Origin: JBJMQS01 sp045802605
GTDB lineage: Bacteria > Planctomycetota > Planctomycetia > Gemmatales > Gemmataceae
DNA length: 64,000 nucleotides
NCBI GenBank assembly: GCA_045802605.1
Contig: JBJMQS010000019.1
Coordinates: forward strand, 1 to 64,000
Reading direction: 5' to 3'
Part shown: piece after piece, positions 1 through 7,680 of the stretch
Layout: each line of letters opens with the position of its first letter
Numbering within the stretch: the stretch's first letter is position 1
Translations under genes and position numbers: made by a program
The notes under the pieces: generated by a model
Database searches by the model: none
What the model was told of the DNA's origin: nothing
Seen by the model: the letters and a program-made list of their open reading frames with translations, nothing else

Positions 1-1493
1 TCCGACCCCCGTATTTCCGGTCCCCACCCCCCGTGGGGGGGTGGGTTAGGGTGGGGGGTTGAGCCCTCGCGCGCTTCCACCCCCCACCCTATCCCTCCCC
101 CACAAGGGGGGAGGGGACCGGAAAGTTGCGGAAGGGGACCGGAAGAAGAGAGGAGGGGACAAATACGCTGGGGCTTCAAAGGTTCAGGGGTAGGCTCAAA
201 GCGCAGACGAGCACGTGGGCTTCGGGCACTGTGGCGCCCCTCAGCCCGACCTAAGGAAAATTCTCCATACCGCCACGCCCGTTCCGGCAATGCATCCGCC
301 ACGGGCATGGGGCGCAGCACGGCGTCGGAGCCGAGCCGGCTGGCGAGCCGCTCGGCCAACTCGGCGAGTTGCCGGCCTGCGACCGAGCCTGGATCGGGGA
401 ACAACTCGCCCTGCTGCGAGCGCAATGGCGCGGTGCGATCGGCCCGCAGCCGAATCTCTTCCACCGCTCCCGGCAAAGCCAGTTGCTCGAAGCGCAGGCG
501 CAATAACTCACCCAAGCGCGTCGGCGAGTCGGTCGGGCGAAACAGCGCGACGGCAAACTGCACCGGCCCCCCTTCCCCACAATTGAGCCAGACTTGAAGC
601 CGAATTGCGCCGCGATCGCGGGCCCGCAGCTTCGCCGTGAGCCGGGTGATGAGTTGGGAGATCAGCCAGTCGAGACAATCGCGGCGATCAGTGGGCAATT
701 CAAGTTGGCATGCAGCTTCGAAGCGCGGCCCGGGCCGGTGCGGGCGGATCAACTCGGGAACATCGCCCAGCGCCTGATCCAGCCGCAGCCAGGCGTGGGT
801 GCCGAACCGCTCGGCCAAGCCGGTGCGGGATAACTGCATCAACTGCTCAATGCTCCAAACGCCGAGCCGTTCCAATGCATGCAGCACGTCGAGCGGCAAA
901 CGTAGCGATGCGACCGGCAGTGGAGCGAGCGTCCGCTTCACTTCCCCGGGCGGGACCACGGTGCAATCTGCACACTCCGCGAGTGCCCAAGCCGCGCCCA
1001 CTGTTTCGGCGAGCCCGATCGTGGCGATCACGCCGCGCTGCCGGCACTCGGTGATGATGTGATTGACAAAGGCCGTCTCGCCGCCGAAGAGTTGCGGAAT
1101 GCCGGTGACATCGAGCAGCAGATGCTCCGGGGCAATGCCATACCAGGGTACTTCGGTCCCCGGCCCGGTGCGCGGCGAGATCGTTTCCCAGCCGACGTGC
1201 GGGCTGAAACGCTTGCACCAAACCGCGAGCCGGCCCAGCGCGGCGACGTCCGCGTCGGGATCGTACGGCAAAACGGTGGGATTACTCTTGGCACCCAAAA
1301 GCGCGAGCGCCTCGGGCACCGGCATCCGCGGCGTGATGCCGGCGCGGGCGGCACTCATGCAGCACGAGACGACGCGATCACCGCGGGCGGAGCGCTGCTG
1401 CAGCAGGATCGGCCGGCCGCGCAGATTTGGCTCGTCGGCGAGCAGTCGCTGAGCGGGCCAATGAGGCAGACGCAGGCAAAGGATTCGTTTCAT
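1..1493 (-). CDS. imuB: ImuB, Y-family polymerase-like mutasome protein (partial, C-terminus beyond window)
   Basis: Translation from ATG 1493 begins MKRILCLRLPHWPAQR, the usual start of ImuB, a catalytically doubtful Y-family polymerase relative that works with ImuA and DnaE2 in SOS-induced translesion synthesis. The frame stays open for about 497 codons to the left window edge, so the protein is incomplete here. A polymerase core is recognisable (LLLDVTGIPQLFGGE, residues about 119-133), followed by the finger/little-finger-like part (GVWSIEQLMQLSRTGLAERFG). From about residue 457 the frame passes through a palindromic repeat and reads it as GPLPPCGGGIGWGVE...PHPNPPPHGG...GPEIRG. The residues just before it (FEPTPEPLKPQRI) resemble the C-terminal segment that usually precedes the end of ImuB, so the repeat appears to interrupt the C-terminal region in frame. 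The first 116 nt overlap the end of imuA. Identification is confident; the intactness of the C-terminus cannot be judged. Confidence 0.88.
   Translation of the reverse strand, partial: MKRILCLRLPHWPAQRLLADEPNLRGRPILLQQRSARGDRVVSCCMSAARAGITPRMPVPEALALLGAKSNPTVLPYDPDADVAALGRLAVWCKRFSPHVGWETISPRTGPGTEVPWYGIAPEHLLLDVTGIPQLFGGETAFVNHIITECRQRGVIATIGLAETVGAAWALAECADCTVVPPGEVKRTLAPLPVASLRLPLDVLHALERLGVWSIEQLMQLSRTGLAERFGTHAWLRLDQALGDVPELIRPHRPGPRFEAACQLELPTDRRDCLDWLISQLITRLTAKLRARDRGAIRLQVWLNCGEGGPVQFAVALFRPTDSPTRLGELLRLRFEQLALPGAVEEIRLRADRTAPLRSQQGELFPDPGSVAGRQLAELAERLASRLGSDAVLRPMPVADALPERAWRYGEFSLGRAEGRHSARSPRARLRFEPTPEPLKPQRICPLLSSSGPLPQLSGPLPPCGGGIGWGVEAREGSTPHPNPPPHGGWGPEIRGS
18..124. repeat. 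Palindromic GC-rich element, copy A (inside imuB)
   Basis: An approximately 107-nt element with imperfect inverted arms (CGGTCCCC... and ...GGGGACCG) around a short centre containing GAGCCCTCGCGCGCTTCC. It aligns without gaps to 28577-28683, with about eight mismatches counted by eye. It lies within the imuB reading frame and contributes no stop codon. Similar GC-rich palindromes whose translation gives PHPNPxPxGxRG-type peptides are common dispersed repeats in bacterial genomes; insertion inside coding frames is the unusual part. Confidence 0.9.
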
Positions 1494-2130
1494 GGCAGAA
1501 TTCCAATTCGATATTCACCTGGGCCCCGGCGTTGCCGCCGCGGCATCGTGTGAGCTCCACATGCAATCGACGATGTTGTGGTGAAGGCAGCGGCTCCACC
1601 GCAAACTGCAGATCGGCCCAACTCGGTTGGCCACAGACGCGCAGCGGACGAAAGAGCAACCCGATCGCTGTGCCCGCGCCGGCCGCGAGGCGAAGCCGGC
1701 GAAAGTCGTGCGGCCGCAGGCGATCCTGATGCAACCAGACCGCCGCCACCGCGGGGCTGCGCAGGGCCTGATCGGCGGCCCACAGCGCCTCGGCCGGTTG
1801 CGGCGTGCGAACGATGATCAGTTGCTGCAGCGGCACGCCCCACAGCGCAGCGGCGGGCGGATAGAACTGGCCGTCATCGAGCACGATGGCGTAGCGGCCC
1901 GTGCGGCAGGCTTCGCGCACCAGCAACATCGCCAGCGACTGAGCACCGCCACCGGGCTCACTGAGCCATTCGACGAGCGAACCGGGGCGAACACCACCCG
2001 AGGGAAGAACGCCATCGAGTGCGGGTATGCCAGTGCTCAGCGCTGCGGTATCGGAAGCGATTGTCGCCTGTTCGGCGTGGATTTGGCTACGGAGCTTGAG
2101 AAGTAACTCGGCTTTCTGGTAAGGGTGCAT
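1378..2130 (-). CDS. imuA: ImuA, RecA/SulA-like mutasome protein
   Basis: A 250-aa protein resembling ImuA, the RecA-related partner of ImuB in the ImuA-ImuB-DnaE2 error-prone repair system. The RecA-like start of the fold is visible as GIPALDGVLPSGGVRPGSLVEW (two blocks, residues about 33-55), but the expected P-loop Gly-Lys-Thr is replaced by EPGGGAQSLA, so ATP binding is doubtful, as in other ImuA proteins. The start at 2130 has AGGAG nine bases upstream. The 3' end runs 116 nt into imuB in another frame, a long overlap that implies translational coupling. A possible LexA-type site lies just upstream. The partner dnaE2 is not in the window and would be expected past the left edge. Confidence 0.8.
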   Translation of the reverse strand: MHPYQKAELLLKLRSQIHAEQATIASDTAALSTGIPALDGVLPSGGVRPGSLVEWLSEPGGGAQSLAMLLVREACRTGRYAIVLDDGQFYPPAAALWGVPLQQLIIVRTPQPAEALWAADQALRSPAVAAVWLHQDRLRPHDFRRLRLAAGAGTAIGLLFRPLRVCGQPSWADLQFAVEPLPSPQHRRLHVELTRCRGGNAGAQVNIELEFCHETNPLPASASLARSATARRRAKSARPADPAAAALRPR

Positions 2131-2162
2131 CGGCGGTGGCTCCTATGCCTATCCGCCGATAG

Positions 2163-2176
2163 TATACACATGTTCA
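2163..2176 (-). promoter_or_regulatory. Possible LexA-type operator upstream of imuA
   Basis: On the minus strand TGAACATGTGTATA lies about 33 nt upstream of the imuA start. One half-site (GAAC) matches the GAAC-N4-GTTC type of LexA box and the other (GTAT) is diverged. Imu cassettes are normally LexA-controlled, so the position is sensible, but the match is imperfect and the LexA motif of this organism is unknown. Confidence 0.25.
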
Positions 2177-2210
2177 GTAATGGTGTAAAGAAATTTGCAT
2201 CATCCCCGCT

Positions 2211-2276
2211 GTGTCATCCCGAGGCTTGGCGAGGGATCTGCCCAGACAGATCCCTCGCCAAGCCTCGGGATGACAC
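2211..2276. repeat. Perfect 30-bp inverted repeat between imuA and the next gene
   Basis: Two exact 30-nt arms (2211-2240 and 2247-2276) separated by 6 nt; the left arm begins GTGTCATCCCGAGGCTTGGC. It can form a very stable hairpin and is not followed by a T-run. The size and design match the 30+5+30 element at 34661-34725, although the sequences differ. It is probably a dispersed intergenic repeat. Confidence 0.85.
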
Positions 2277-2363
2277 CATTGGGGCCTGGAAATCGCACCC
2301 GGAGCAAACTCCATTTGCTACTTCGACCCCCCCACCCCGAAATTGGCAACGAAACAACGAAAC

Positions 2364-2394
2364 AAAAAAGGCGCGAGTGAAAGCCACTCGCGCC
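2364..2394 (-). terminator. Rho-independent terminator after the Tyr-rich secreted protein gene
   Basis: On the minus strand a perfect 10-bp stem (GGCGCGAGTG / CACTCGCGCC, 5-nt loop) is followed directly by TTTTTTG. It lies 26 nt past the stop of the gene ending at 2420 and would end the long minus-strand block that starts near 16.7 kb. Confidence 0.85.
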
Positions 2395-2419
2395 CACGGA
2401 CGAATCCATCAATGCTCGG

Positions 2420-2866
2420 CTACTTCTTATCCTTCGGCAGATTGTTGATCGGCGGCGGAGTCATCTTCTCCTTGGTATCGGTCCCTTCGGGAACAGGCGG
2501 CATGTCGCCGGGCTTCGGGAAGGCCTTGTCGGGGATGTCCGCGACCTTGGCCTTGCGATCCTCTTCCTTCAACAGCGAGTAGCCCTTGCCCTTGCCGTTC
2601 TCATCGATTTCGTACCGACCCCAGTAGTAGTGCCGATGCGGGTTGTAGTAGTACACGTACCGCGGATACTGCGGGTAGTAGATCACATAGTGGTAGCTGT
2701 AAGTCTGCGGTGCCGTCTGGTAGTGGTACTTGCAGTAGTGGTAGTTGTTGATCTCGTCGTAGCTGTACGAGCTGTCGTAATACTGCCGCCCTTGGGCATT
2801 GGCAGCCGCCGGCATGAGGCCGCACAGGGCCACGGCCAGCGTCAGGGAATGGGACAGTTTCAACAC
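2420..2866 (-). CDS. Small secreted Tyr-rich protein of unknown function
   Basis: A 148-aa protein that I do not recognise. I chose GTG 2866 because GGAGG lies 8 nt upstream and a clean signal peptide follows (LKLSHSLTLAVALCGLMPAAANA, cut before QG). The mature N-terminal half is extremely rich in Tyr and His (for example YYPQYPRYVYYYNPHRHYYW). The C-terminal half is charged and proline-rich (PKPGDMPPVPEGTDTKEK, ending in NLPKDKK). It is the last gene before a strong terminator and lies 81 nt below the preceding gene of the same strand. Tyr-rich small exported proteins are frequent in planctomycetes and may be wall- or matrix-associated, but that is inference. Confidence 0.75.
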   Translation of the reverse strand: MLKLSHSLTLAVALCGLMPAAANAQGRQYYDSSYSYDEINNYHYCKYHYQTAPQTYSYHYVIYYPQYPRYVYYYNPHRHYYWGRYEIDENGKGKGYSLLKEEDRKAKVADIPDKAFPKPGDMPPVPEGTDTKEKMTPPPINNLPKDKK

Positions 2867-2947
2867 GATTGACACCTCCAGGTTTTCCCTCGCCGACCAG
2901 CGCAGACCGTCTGCGTGGGCCATCGAAGGCCGTCATATCGCACAAGC

Positions 2948-4072
2948 TCAATGAGCGTAGCGAATCGAAATCACTTCGCGGACAGCACCGATCGTCCGCT
3001 TCACTTCTTCTATCTGTTGCTTTTGCGGCGGGCCGAATCCGGTTTCGACGTTGGTGGCACTGCGGCCGCCATCGTCTTCGGGAAGATCGGTCGGCCGATT
3101 ACCTGACGTCGCAGCGGCAAACGTCACCGTGATGACGCCCGTCTTGCCAGTGACGCCCATCTTCGACGCAGCGCCCTTGCCCAACTCCGTGACGAGGAAG
3201 CTCAGGAGATTGTCGGAGCGTTTCGAGTCGTTCGAAACTTGCCAGCCAGTAATATCAGCGGCGGTGTTCGGGTCGATGAAATAATGCGTGAAGCGCGGTG
3301 TGCCGTCGGGCTTCTTGTCTTCACTGAAGGCGAAGACATCCACGCCGTCGATGGTGACAGTGATCGCGGCCTCGAACTTCGCCTTATTATGGATGCGAAT
3401 CTCGTAAATCTCGTCCTTGAGGATGTTGACGAATGCCTGCCCGCCTTCGCTTTTCGGCTGTCGGACGACAGCCGGCGAGCCTGGTCCTTTGCGGACCAAA
3501 ATCTCAACGCCAAATGGGCTGGTCTCTTTGGCTGATACCTTGGTGCCGGCGATGTGCACGCTCGGATGCTCGATCGCCTGCTTGATCTCTTCGTTGCGAG
3601 TTTGTGCGTCCGCCTTGGGCTTAAGTGAAGTGGTCACCGCGGCCATCTTGGCGATCGTGGTGTTGTCTTTGATCACCCGGGTCGAGAGGCGGTGCTTCTC
3701 GTCGCCATTGCGGGCGAGGATGCGTGCATTGATCTTCACTACGAGTTGCTTGTCCCCGAACGCCGGCGCGGCATCATCCGCGTAGTTGCCTGACACGCTC
3801 AATTCGGATTTCTTGTTGACCGAAACCTTGGCCTTCTCCAGTTCTTCGGTCAGTACCTTCTGGATCCCGGGCCCGAATTGGCTGTCTATCTGTGGCGGCC
3901 CGGTAAACTCGCCCACCGCGATGTCGGTCCGCTTTTCCTCGTCGAGAACGGACTTGATCGACTTGGCGACCTCGGCCAATTCCTTGCGAAGGGCGTCCTC
4001 GGCCTTGGCGGAGGAACTCAACACCAAAACAAGCGCCAAGATGAACAGAGTGGGTCGCGTCAACTGTTTCAT
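2948..4072 (-). CDS. Secreted protein with CsgG/TolB-like N-terminal region, function unknown
   Basis: A 374-aa exported protein. ATG 4072 is favoured over ATG 4078 because GGAG then sits 8 nt upstream. The signal peptide (KQLTRPTLFILALVLVLSSSAKA) is followed by a helical segment and a block DIAVGEFTGPPQ...GPGIQKVLTEELEK that resembles the N-terminal region of CsgG/FlgO/TolB-like proteins, where short peptides report on ligand-binding folds at the outer membrane. The C-terminal half contains an Ig-like beta block (YEIRIHNKAKFEAAITVTIDG, split around residue 240) and an unusual FIDPNTAADITGWQ segment. It follows the caspase operon on the same strand with a 124-nt gap and may be co-transcribed. 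The family assignment is tentative. Confidence 0.6.
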   Translation of the reverse strand: MKQLTRPTLFILALVLVLSSSAKAEDALRKELAEVAKSIKSVLDEEKRTDIAVGEFTGPPQIDSQFGPGIQKVLTEELEKAKVSVNKKSELSVSGNYADDAAPAFGDKQLVVKINARILARNGDEKHRLSTRVIKDNTTIAKMAAVTTSLKPKADAQTRNEEIKQAIEHPSVHIAGTKVSAKETSPFGVEILVRKGPGSPAVVRQPKSEGGQAFVNILKDEIYEIRIHNKAKFEAAITVTIDGVDVFAFSEDKKPDGTPRFTHYFIDPNTAADITGWQVSNDSKRSDNLLSFLVTELGKGAASKMGVTGKTGVITVTFAAATSGNRPTDLPEDDGGRSATNVETGFGPPQKQQIEEVKRTIGAVREVISIRYAH

Positions 4073-4196
4073 CGTCATAGCTCCCGGCCAAGCCGCGGTT
4101 GGTTCACAGAGGATAACGCCTCGCGGTGATGGTTTTCCATCATTTGTGCAATTTTTATTCAGAAAGTGCGATTCGTATGCGGATTTGTAGGCGAAC

Positions 4197-6155
4197 CTAC
4201 CGAGCGGCGCCTAGCCGCTGCAGGGCTTGATCAGCATCGTCGTACCCGGCCCGTGCCGCCTTCCGGTACCACGAGACAGCTTCATTCAGGTTGGGACGAA
4301 CGCCCCAACCGCTTTCGTACATGCCGCCTAGGTTATACATCGCGCGAGAATTGCCGCCGTCAACGCCCTTGCGGTACCAACGCAAAGCCTGGGCGTAGTC
4401 CTTCTGAACGCCACGGCCATTGGCGTACATATAGCCAAGCGAAGTCATGCCCTCGGCATCGCCAGCATTGGCGGCCTTACGATACCACTTCACCGCTTCG
4501 CTCGTATCCTCGTCCACTCCGCGGCCATTATCGTAGGAGTTGCCGAGATAACACATCGCGGTCGTGTCGCCCGCCTCGGCACCCTTGTAATACCACTTGG
4601 CAGCTTCCACGGCGTTTTCAGGCACTCCGCGACCGTTTTCATACGCCAAGCCGATATTGCCTAGCGATACGTCGCAACCTGCTTCAGCCGCCTTACGATA
4701 CCATTTCAGCGCTTCGACATAGTCCTGCTTGACTCCTCGGCCCGCCTCGTAAAGGACACCAATCGAATTCATGGATCCTGCATCGCCGCCCTCCGCCGCT
4801 TTGCGATACCACTTGAGCGCTTCGGAGAGATCTTTCCCAACGCCGGTGCCGCTTTCATACATCGTGGCAAGCGCACCCATACCTTTGGCACAGCCGGCAT
4901 CCGCGGATTTGCGGTACCACTTCAACGCCACGTCCAAATCTTTGGCAACGCCTTTGCCGTACTCGTACAGATTGCCGAGATTCGACATCGCGATCGCTTC
5001 GCCCCCGTCCGCTGCCTTGCGGTAAAGACGAATGGCTTCATCGATGTTTGGCAATACGCCGGTGCCGTTTTCGTAAAAGACGCCCAAATTCAAAGTTGCA
5101 GATGTGTTTCCCGCGTCAGCGGATTTCTTGTACCATTGGGCCGCTTCTTTCATGTCTTTGGGTCCGGCCAATCCGTTCTCGAGCATGTAGCCAAGATAAA
5201 ACATGGCATCGGTGTTACCTCCCTTGGCTGCGGCGCGGAATTTCTCGATCGCTTTGGAAAGGTTCTTTTCGACAGTATTACCTTCGTAATACTTCAATCC
5301 TTCTTCGTAGATCAATCCGAGGTTGTTTACCCTCAGTAAGACCGGCGACTCACCACTGAGATCGGCTTTCAGATTTGGAGATTGTCGCGCACCATCACCC
5401 ACGATGACACTGACTTGCCGGGAGACTTGTTTGCGAACGTATGCCGAGAGGCCGTCGAAGCTGATGTCGTCGTCAGAATCCTTGGCTTCGCCGCGAAGGC
5501 CCTGCAACACGAAGTGGAAGAATAGGCCATGCTTGACGCTCTCGTGCTCGAAAGCACGCTCGCCGGCCGAGCAACTAAATAGCGCCGCCACGCCGCGGGG
5601 CGGCCGCGGAGCCGTGTCCGCATCGACTCCCCGCGTGCCGCCACGGGCCGCGTTGGGATCATCGCGGCAGGCATCGACGAGGAGGACCTTCACCCCTGCA
5701 AAACTGCTATCCAGATCGTGGTACAGCTTGTCCAGCGAGATCAACGTGTCGGTGCGATCAGCGGCGGGGCGTGCATCACTGGGACAGAAAAATGCATCTT
5801 TCACACCATCAAACTGCAACCCATGCCCGGCCAGCGCGATGAGCACCGTGTCATCCTTCTTGCAGCCGTCGAGAACTTTCTTCAGTCTTTTCTCGATGTT
5901 GCCCTTGGTCGGCTTGGCGGTCTTGTCTTTGGCGCCAGCGTCATCGGTCAGAAGACTGATGACATATCCCTGCCCTTTGAGCACCTCGCTCAGTTCGCTT
6001 GCATCATTGACGGCGTACTTGAGTTCGGGCAACTTTGTATGCTCGTATTTGTTTACTCCTACCAGCACGGCGTAATGCTTGCCGGCAGGCGGCTCCGCGG
6101 CAGCGATCGTGCTCATTCCGCATAAGACGAAAATGAATCCAGCAAAATGTCGCAT
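4197..6155 (-). CDS. Secreted caspase-like protease with Sel1 repeats (caspase 5 of 5)
   Basis: A 652-aa peptidase C14 (caspase p20-like) protein. ATG 6155 is chosen over an upstream ATG (6179) because the signal peptide starts cleanly there (MRHFAGFIFVLCGMSTIAAA) and GAGG precedes it. The catalytic pair is intact: His111 in ALAGHGLQF and Cys163 in LLVDACRDDP. The caspase fold spans about 27-265 and includes SCSAGERAFE and a final SGESPVLLR. About ten Sel1-like (SLR) repeats of the form AMxxLGxxYExGxGVxxD...ALKWYRKAAEAG fill residues 285-652 and should make a curved protein-binding solenoid. The start lies 13 nt after the stop of the preceding caspase gene, so it is in the same operon. The substrate is unknown. 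The N-terminal signal places it outside the cytoplasm. Confidence 0.93.
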   Translation of the reverse strand: MRHFAGFIFVLCGMSTIAAAEPPAGKHYAVLVGVNKYEHTKLPELKYAVNDASELSEVLKGQGYVISLLTDDAGAKDKTAKPTKGNIEKRLKKVLDGCKKDDTVLIALAGHGLQFDGVKDAFFCPSDARPAADRTDTLISLDKLYHDLDSSFAGVKVLLVDACRDDPNAARGGTRGVDADTAPRPPRGVAALFSCSAGERAFEHESVKHGLFFHFVLQGLRGEAKDSDDDISFDGLSAYVRKQVSRQVSVIVGDGARQSPNLKADLSGESPVLLRVNNLGLIYEEGLKYYEGNTVEKNLSKAIEKFRAAAKGGNTDAMFYLGYMLENGLAGPKDMKEAAQWYKKSADAGNTSATLNLGVFYENGTGVLPNIDEAIRLYRKAADGGEAIAMSNLGNLYEYGKGVAKDLDVALKWYRKSADAGCAKGMGALATMYESGTGVGKDLSEALKWYRKAAEGGDAGSMNSIGVLYEAGRGVKQDYVEALKWYRKAAEAGCDVSLGNIGLAYENGRGVPENAVEAAKWYYKGAEAGDTTAMCYLGNSYDNGRGVDEDTSEAVKWYRKAANAGDAEGMTSLGYMYANGRGVQKDYAQALRWYRKGVDGGNSRAMYNLGGMYESGWGVRPNLNEAVSWYRKAARAGYDDADQALQRLGAAR

Positions 6156-6168
6156 GGTGCCTCGCCGA

Positions 6169-7680
6169 TCAAGGTGCAAATAGCTTTGGGCTAAATCCGT
6201 CCATCAGCCGCAGACTCGTGACTTCAGACTCTTGGTTCATTTCCCCGTTCACGTGAATTTTCTGTTTGGATGCCCAGCGAATCGCATCAAAGCGTTTGTG
6301 ATCCAGGTGATATTCGGTCAACACCCTGCCTGTATTGTCCGTAAAGTCACGACGAACCATTAGGAACTGCTCTCGATCGAAAAACATTTTCGACGGAAGA
6401 AGTCCGTTGGCGTCGATGCGGATTCCATAGGTAGGACGGCCGTCGACTTCGATTCCATCGATCAATGATAATTTCAGCGTGGGATCTTGAACCAGCGCCA
6501 GAAGTGTGATTAAGCGGGTCTGATGCAAAATCAAAGAAGCTTCTGCCTGATCCAATGGCTTCGCAAGTTGGTTGTTAATTCGCTTCCAGGTCGAGTTGGC
6601 TGAAATCGCGTAGCTCAACGAGTAAGGGCCGATGGTGTCATCGCGCCGCGTTTGTCGCCCGCCCACATCAACCCACAGCGAAGTTTTTGTGGGATGCCAA
6701 ATCCCATCATTCAAATAGCGTCCAACCATGGTGGCCTGGATCTGAAACTGCTCCGCATCGGGATATTGATGAGCTTTGATCGCCCGGCGGATAATCGACT
6801 TCGGATCGGCCACATCCGTTTTCGGCGGTGGCGGTGCATTCGCAACCCGCAACAGCACGGGTGATTCGCCCGACAAATCTGCTTTGAGATTGGGCGATTG
6901 TCGCGCTCCGCCGCCGATGATCTGGCCGACCTGCCGAGCGACATGTTTGCGCACATAGAGTGAAAGACTATCGAAACTCACTTCGTTGTCGGCGTCACGA
7001 GCCGCGCCTTGCAATCCTTCGAGCACGAAGTGGAAGAACAGGCCATGCTTGAACGAATCATGCTCGAAGGCACGCTCGCCGGCTGAACAACTGAAAAGGG
7101 CCGCGACGCCACGCGGTGGCCGCGGGGCATTGTCGGCATCAAGGCCACGGGCCCCGCGAGTTGCGTTGGGATCATCACGGCACGCATCGACGAGCAAGAC
7201 CTTGACGCCGGCAAAGCTCTGATCGAGGTCTCGATACAGTTTGTCAAGCGAGACCAAACTATCGGTGCGATCGGCGAAGGGCCGAGCGTCGGACGGGCAG
7301 AAGAATGCATCCTTGATGTTCTCGAACTGCAATCCATGGCCCGCGAGGCCTATGAGAAGCGTGTCGTCTTTCTTGCAGGTGTCGAAAACAGTTTTGAGCG
7401 TCGCTTCGATATTAATCTTGGTCGGCAGGAGCGCTTTGTTTTCTTCGCCCGTCGCATCGGTCAGCAAGGTCACGATGTATCCTTGCTTCCCCAGCAATGC
7501 GCCAAGTTCAGCAGCATCATTGACGGCATATTTAAGTGCCGGTAGTCGGGCGTGATCGTAGGCGTTCACGCCGACGAGGATGGCGTATTTCTTCCCGGCC
7601 GGCGCGTCGGCGGCGTGAAGCGTACCGCAGCACAATGCAAGCACAAAAGGCAGAGCGCATTTGAAAGGCCATCGTATCAC
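6169..7680 (-). CDS. Secreted caspase-like protease with LolA-like C-terminal domain (caspase 4 of 5)
   Basis: A 503-aa protein starting at GTG 7680; the GTGA junction overlaps the stop of the upstream caspase gene, implying translational coupling. Signal peptide MIRWPFKCALPFVLALCCGTLHA. The caspase domain (about 28-270) has His115 (GLAGHGLQF) and Cys167 (LLVDACRDDP). Unlike its four neighbours it has NO Sel1 repeats. Residues about 285-503 instead form a domain with the look of the LolA/outer-membrane lipoprotein-sorting-like proteins that planctomycetes have in number (IRRAIKAHQY, RYLNDGIWHPTKTSLWVDVG, ISANSTWKRINNQL, YGIRIDANGLLPSKMFFDRE, VLTEYHLDHKRFDAIRWASK). Such folds bind lipids or hydrophobic ligands, so this paralogue may sense a different ligand from the Sel1 members. 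The domain assignment is by sequence feel only. Confidence 0.88.
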   Translation of the reverse strand: MIRWPFKCALPFVLALCCGTLHAADAPAGKKYAILVGVNAYDHARLPALKYAVNDAAELGALLGKQGYIVTLLTDATGEENKALLPTKINIEATLKTVFDTCKKDDTLLIGLAGHGLQFENIKDAFFCPSDARPFADRTDSLVSLDKLYRDLDQSFAGVKVLLVDACRDDPNATRGARGLDADNAPRPPRGVAALFSCSAGERAFEHDSFKHGLFFHFVLEGLQGAARDADNEVSFDSLSLYVRKHVARQVGQIIGGGARQSPNLKADLSGESPVLLRVANAPPPPKTDVADPKSIIRRAIKAHQYPDAEQFQIQATMVGRYLNDGIWHPTKTSLWVDVGGRQTRRDDTIGPYSLSYAISANSTWKRINNQLAKPLDQAEASLILHQTRLITLLALVQDPTLKLSLIDGIEVDGRPTYGIRIDANGLLPSKMFFDREQFLMVRRDFTDNTGRVLTEYHLDHKRFDAIRWASKQKIHVNGEMNQESEVTSLRLMDGFSPKLFAP

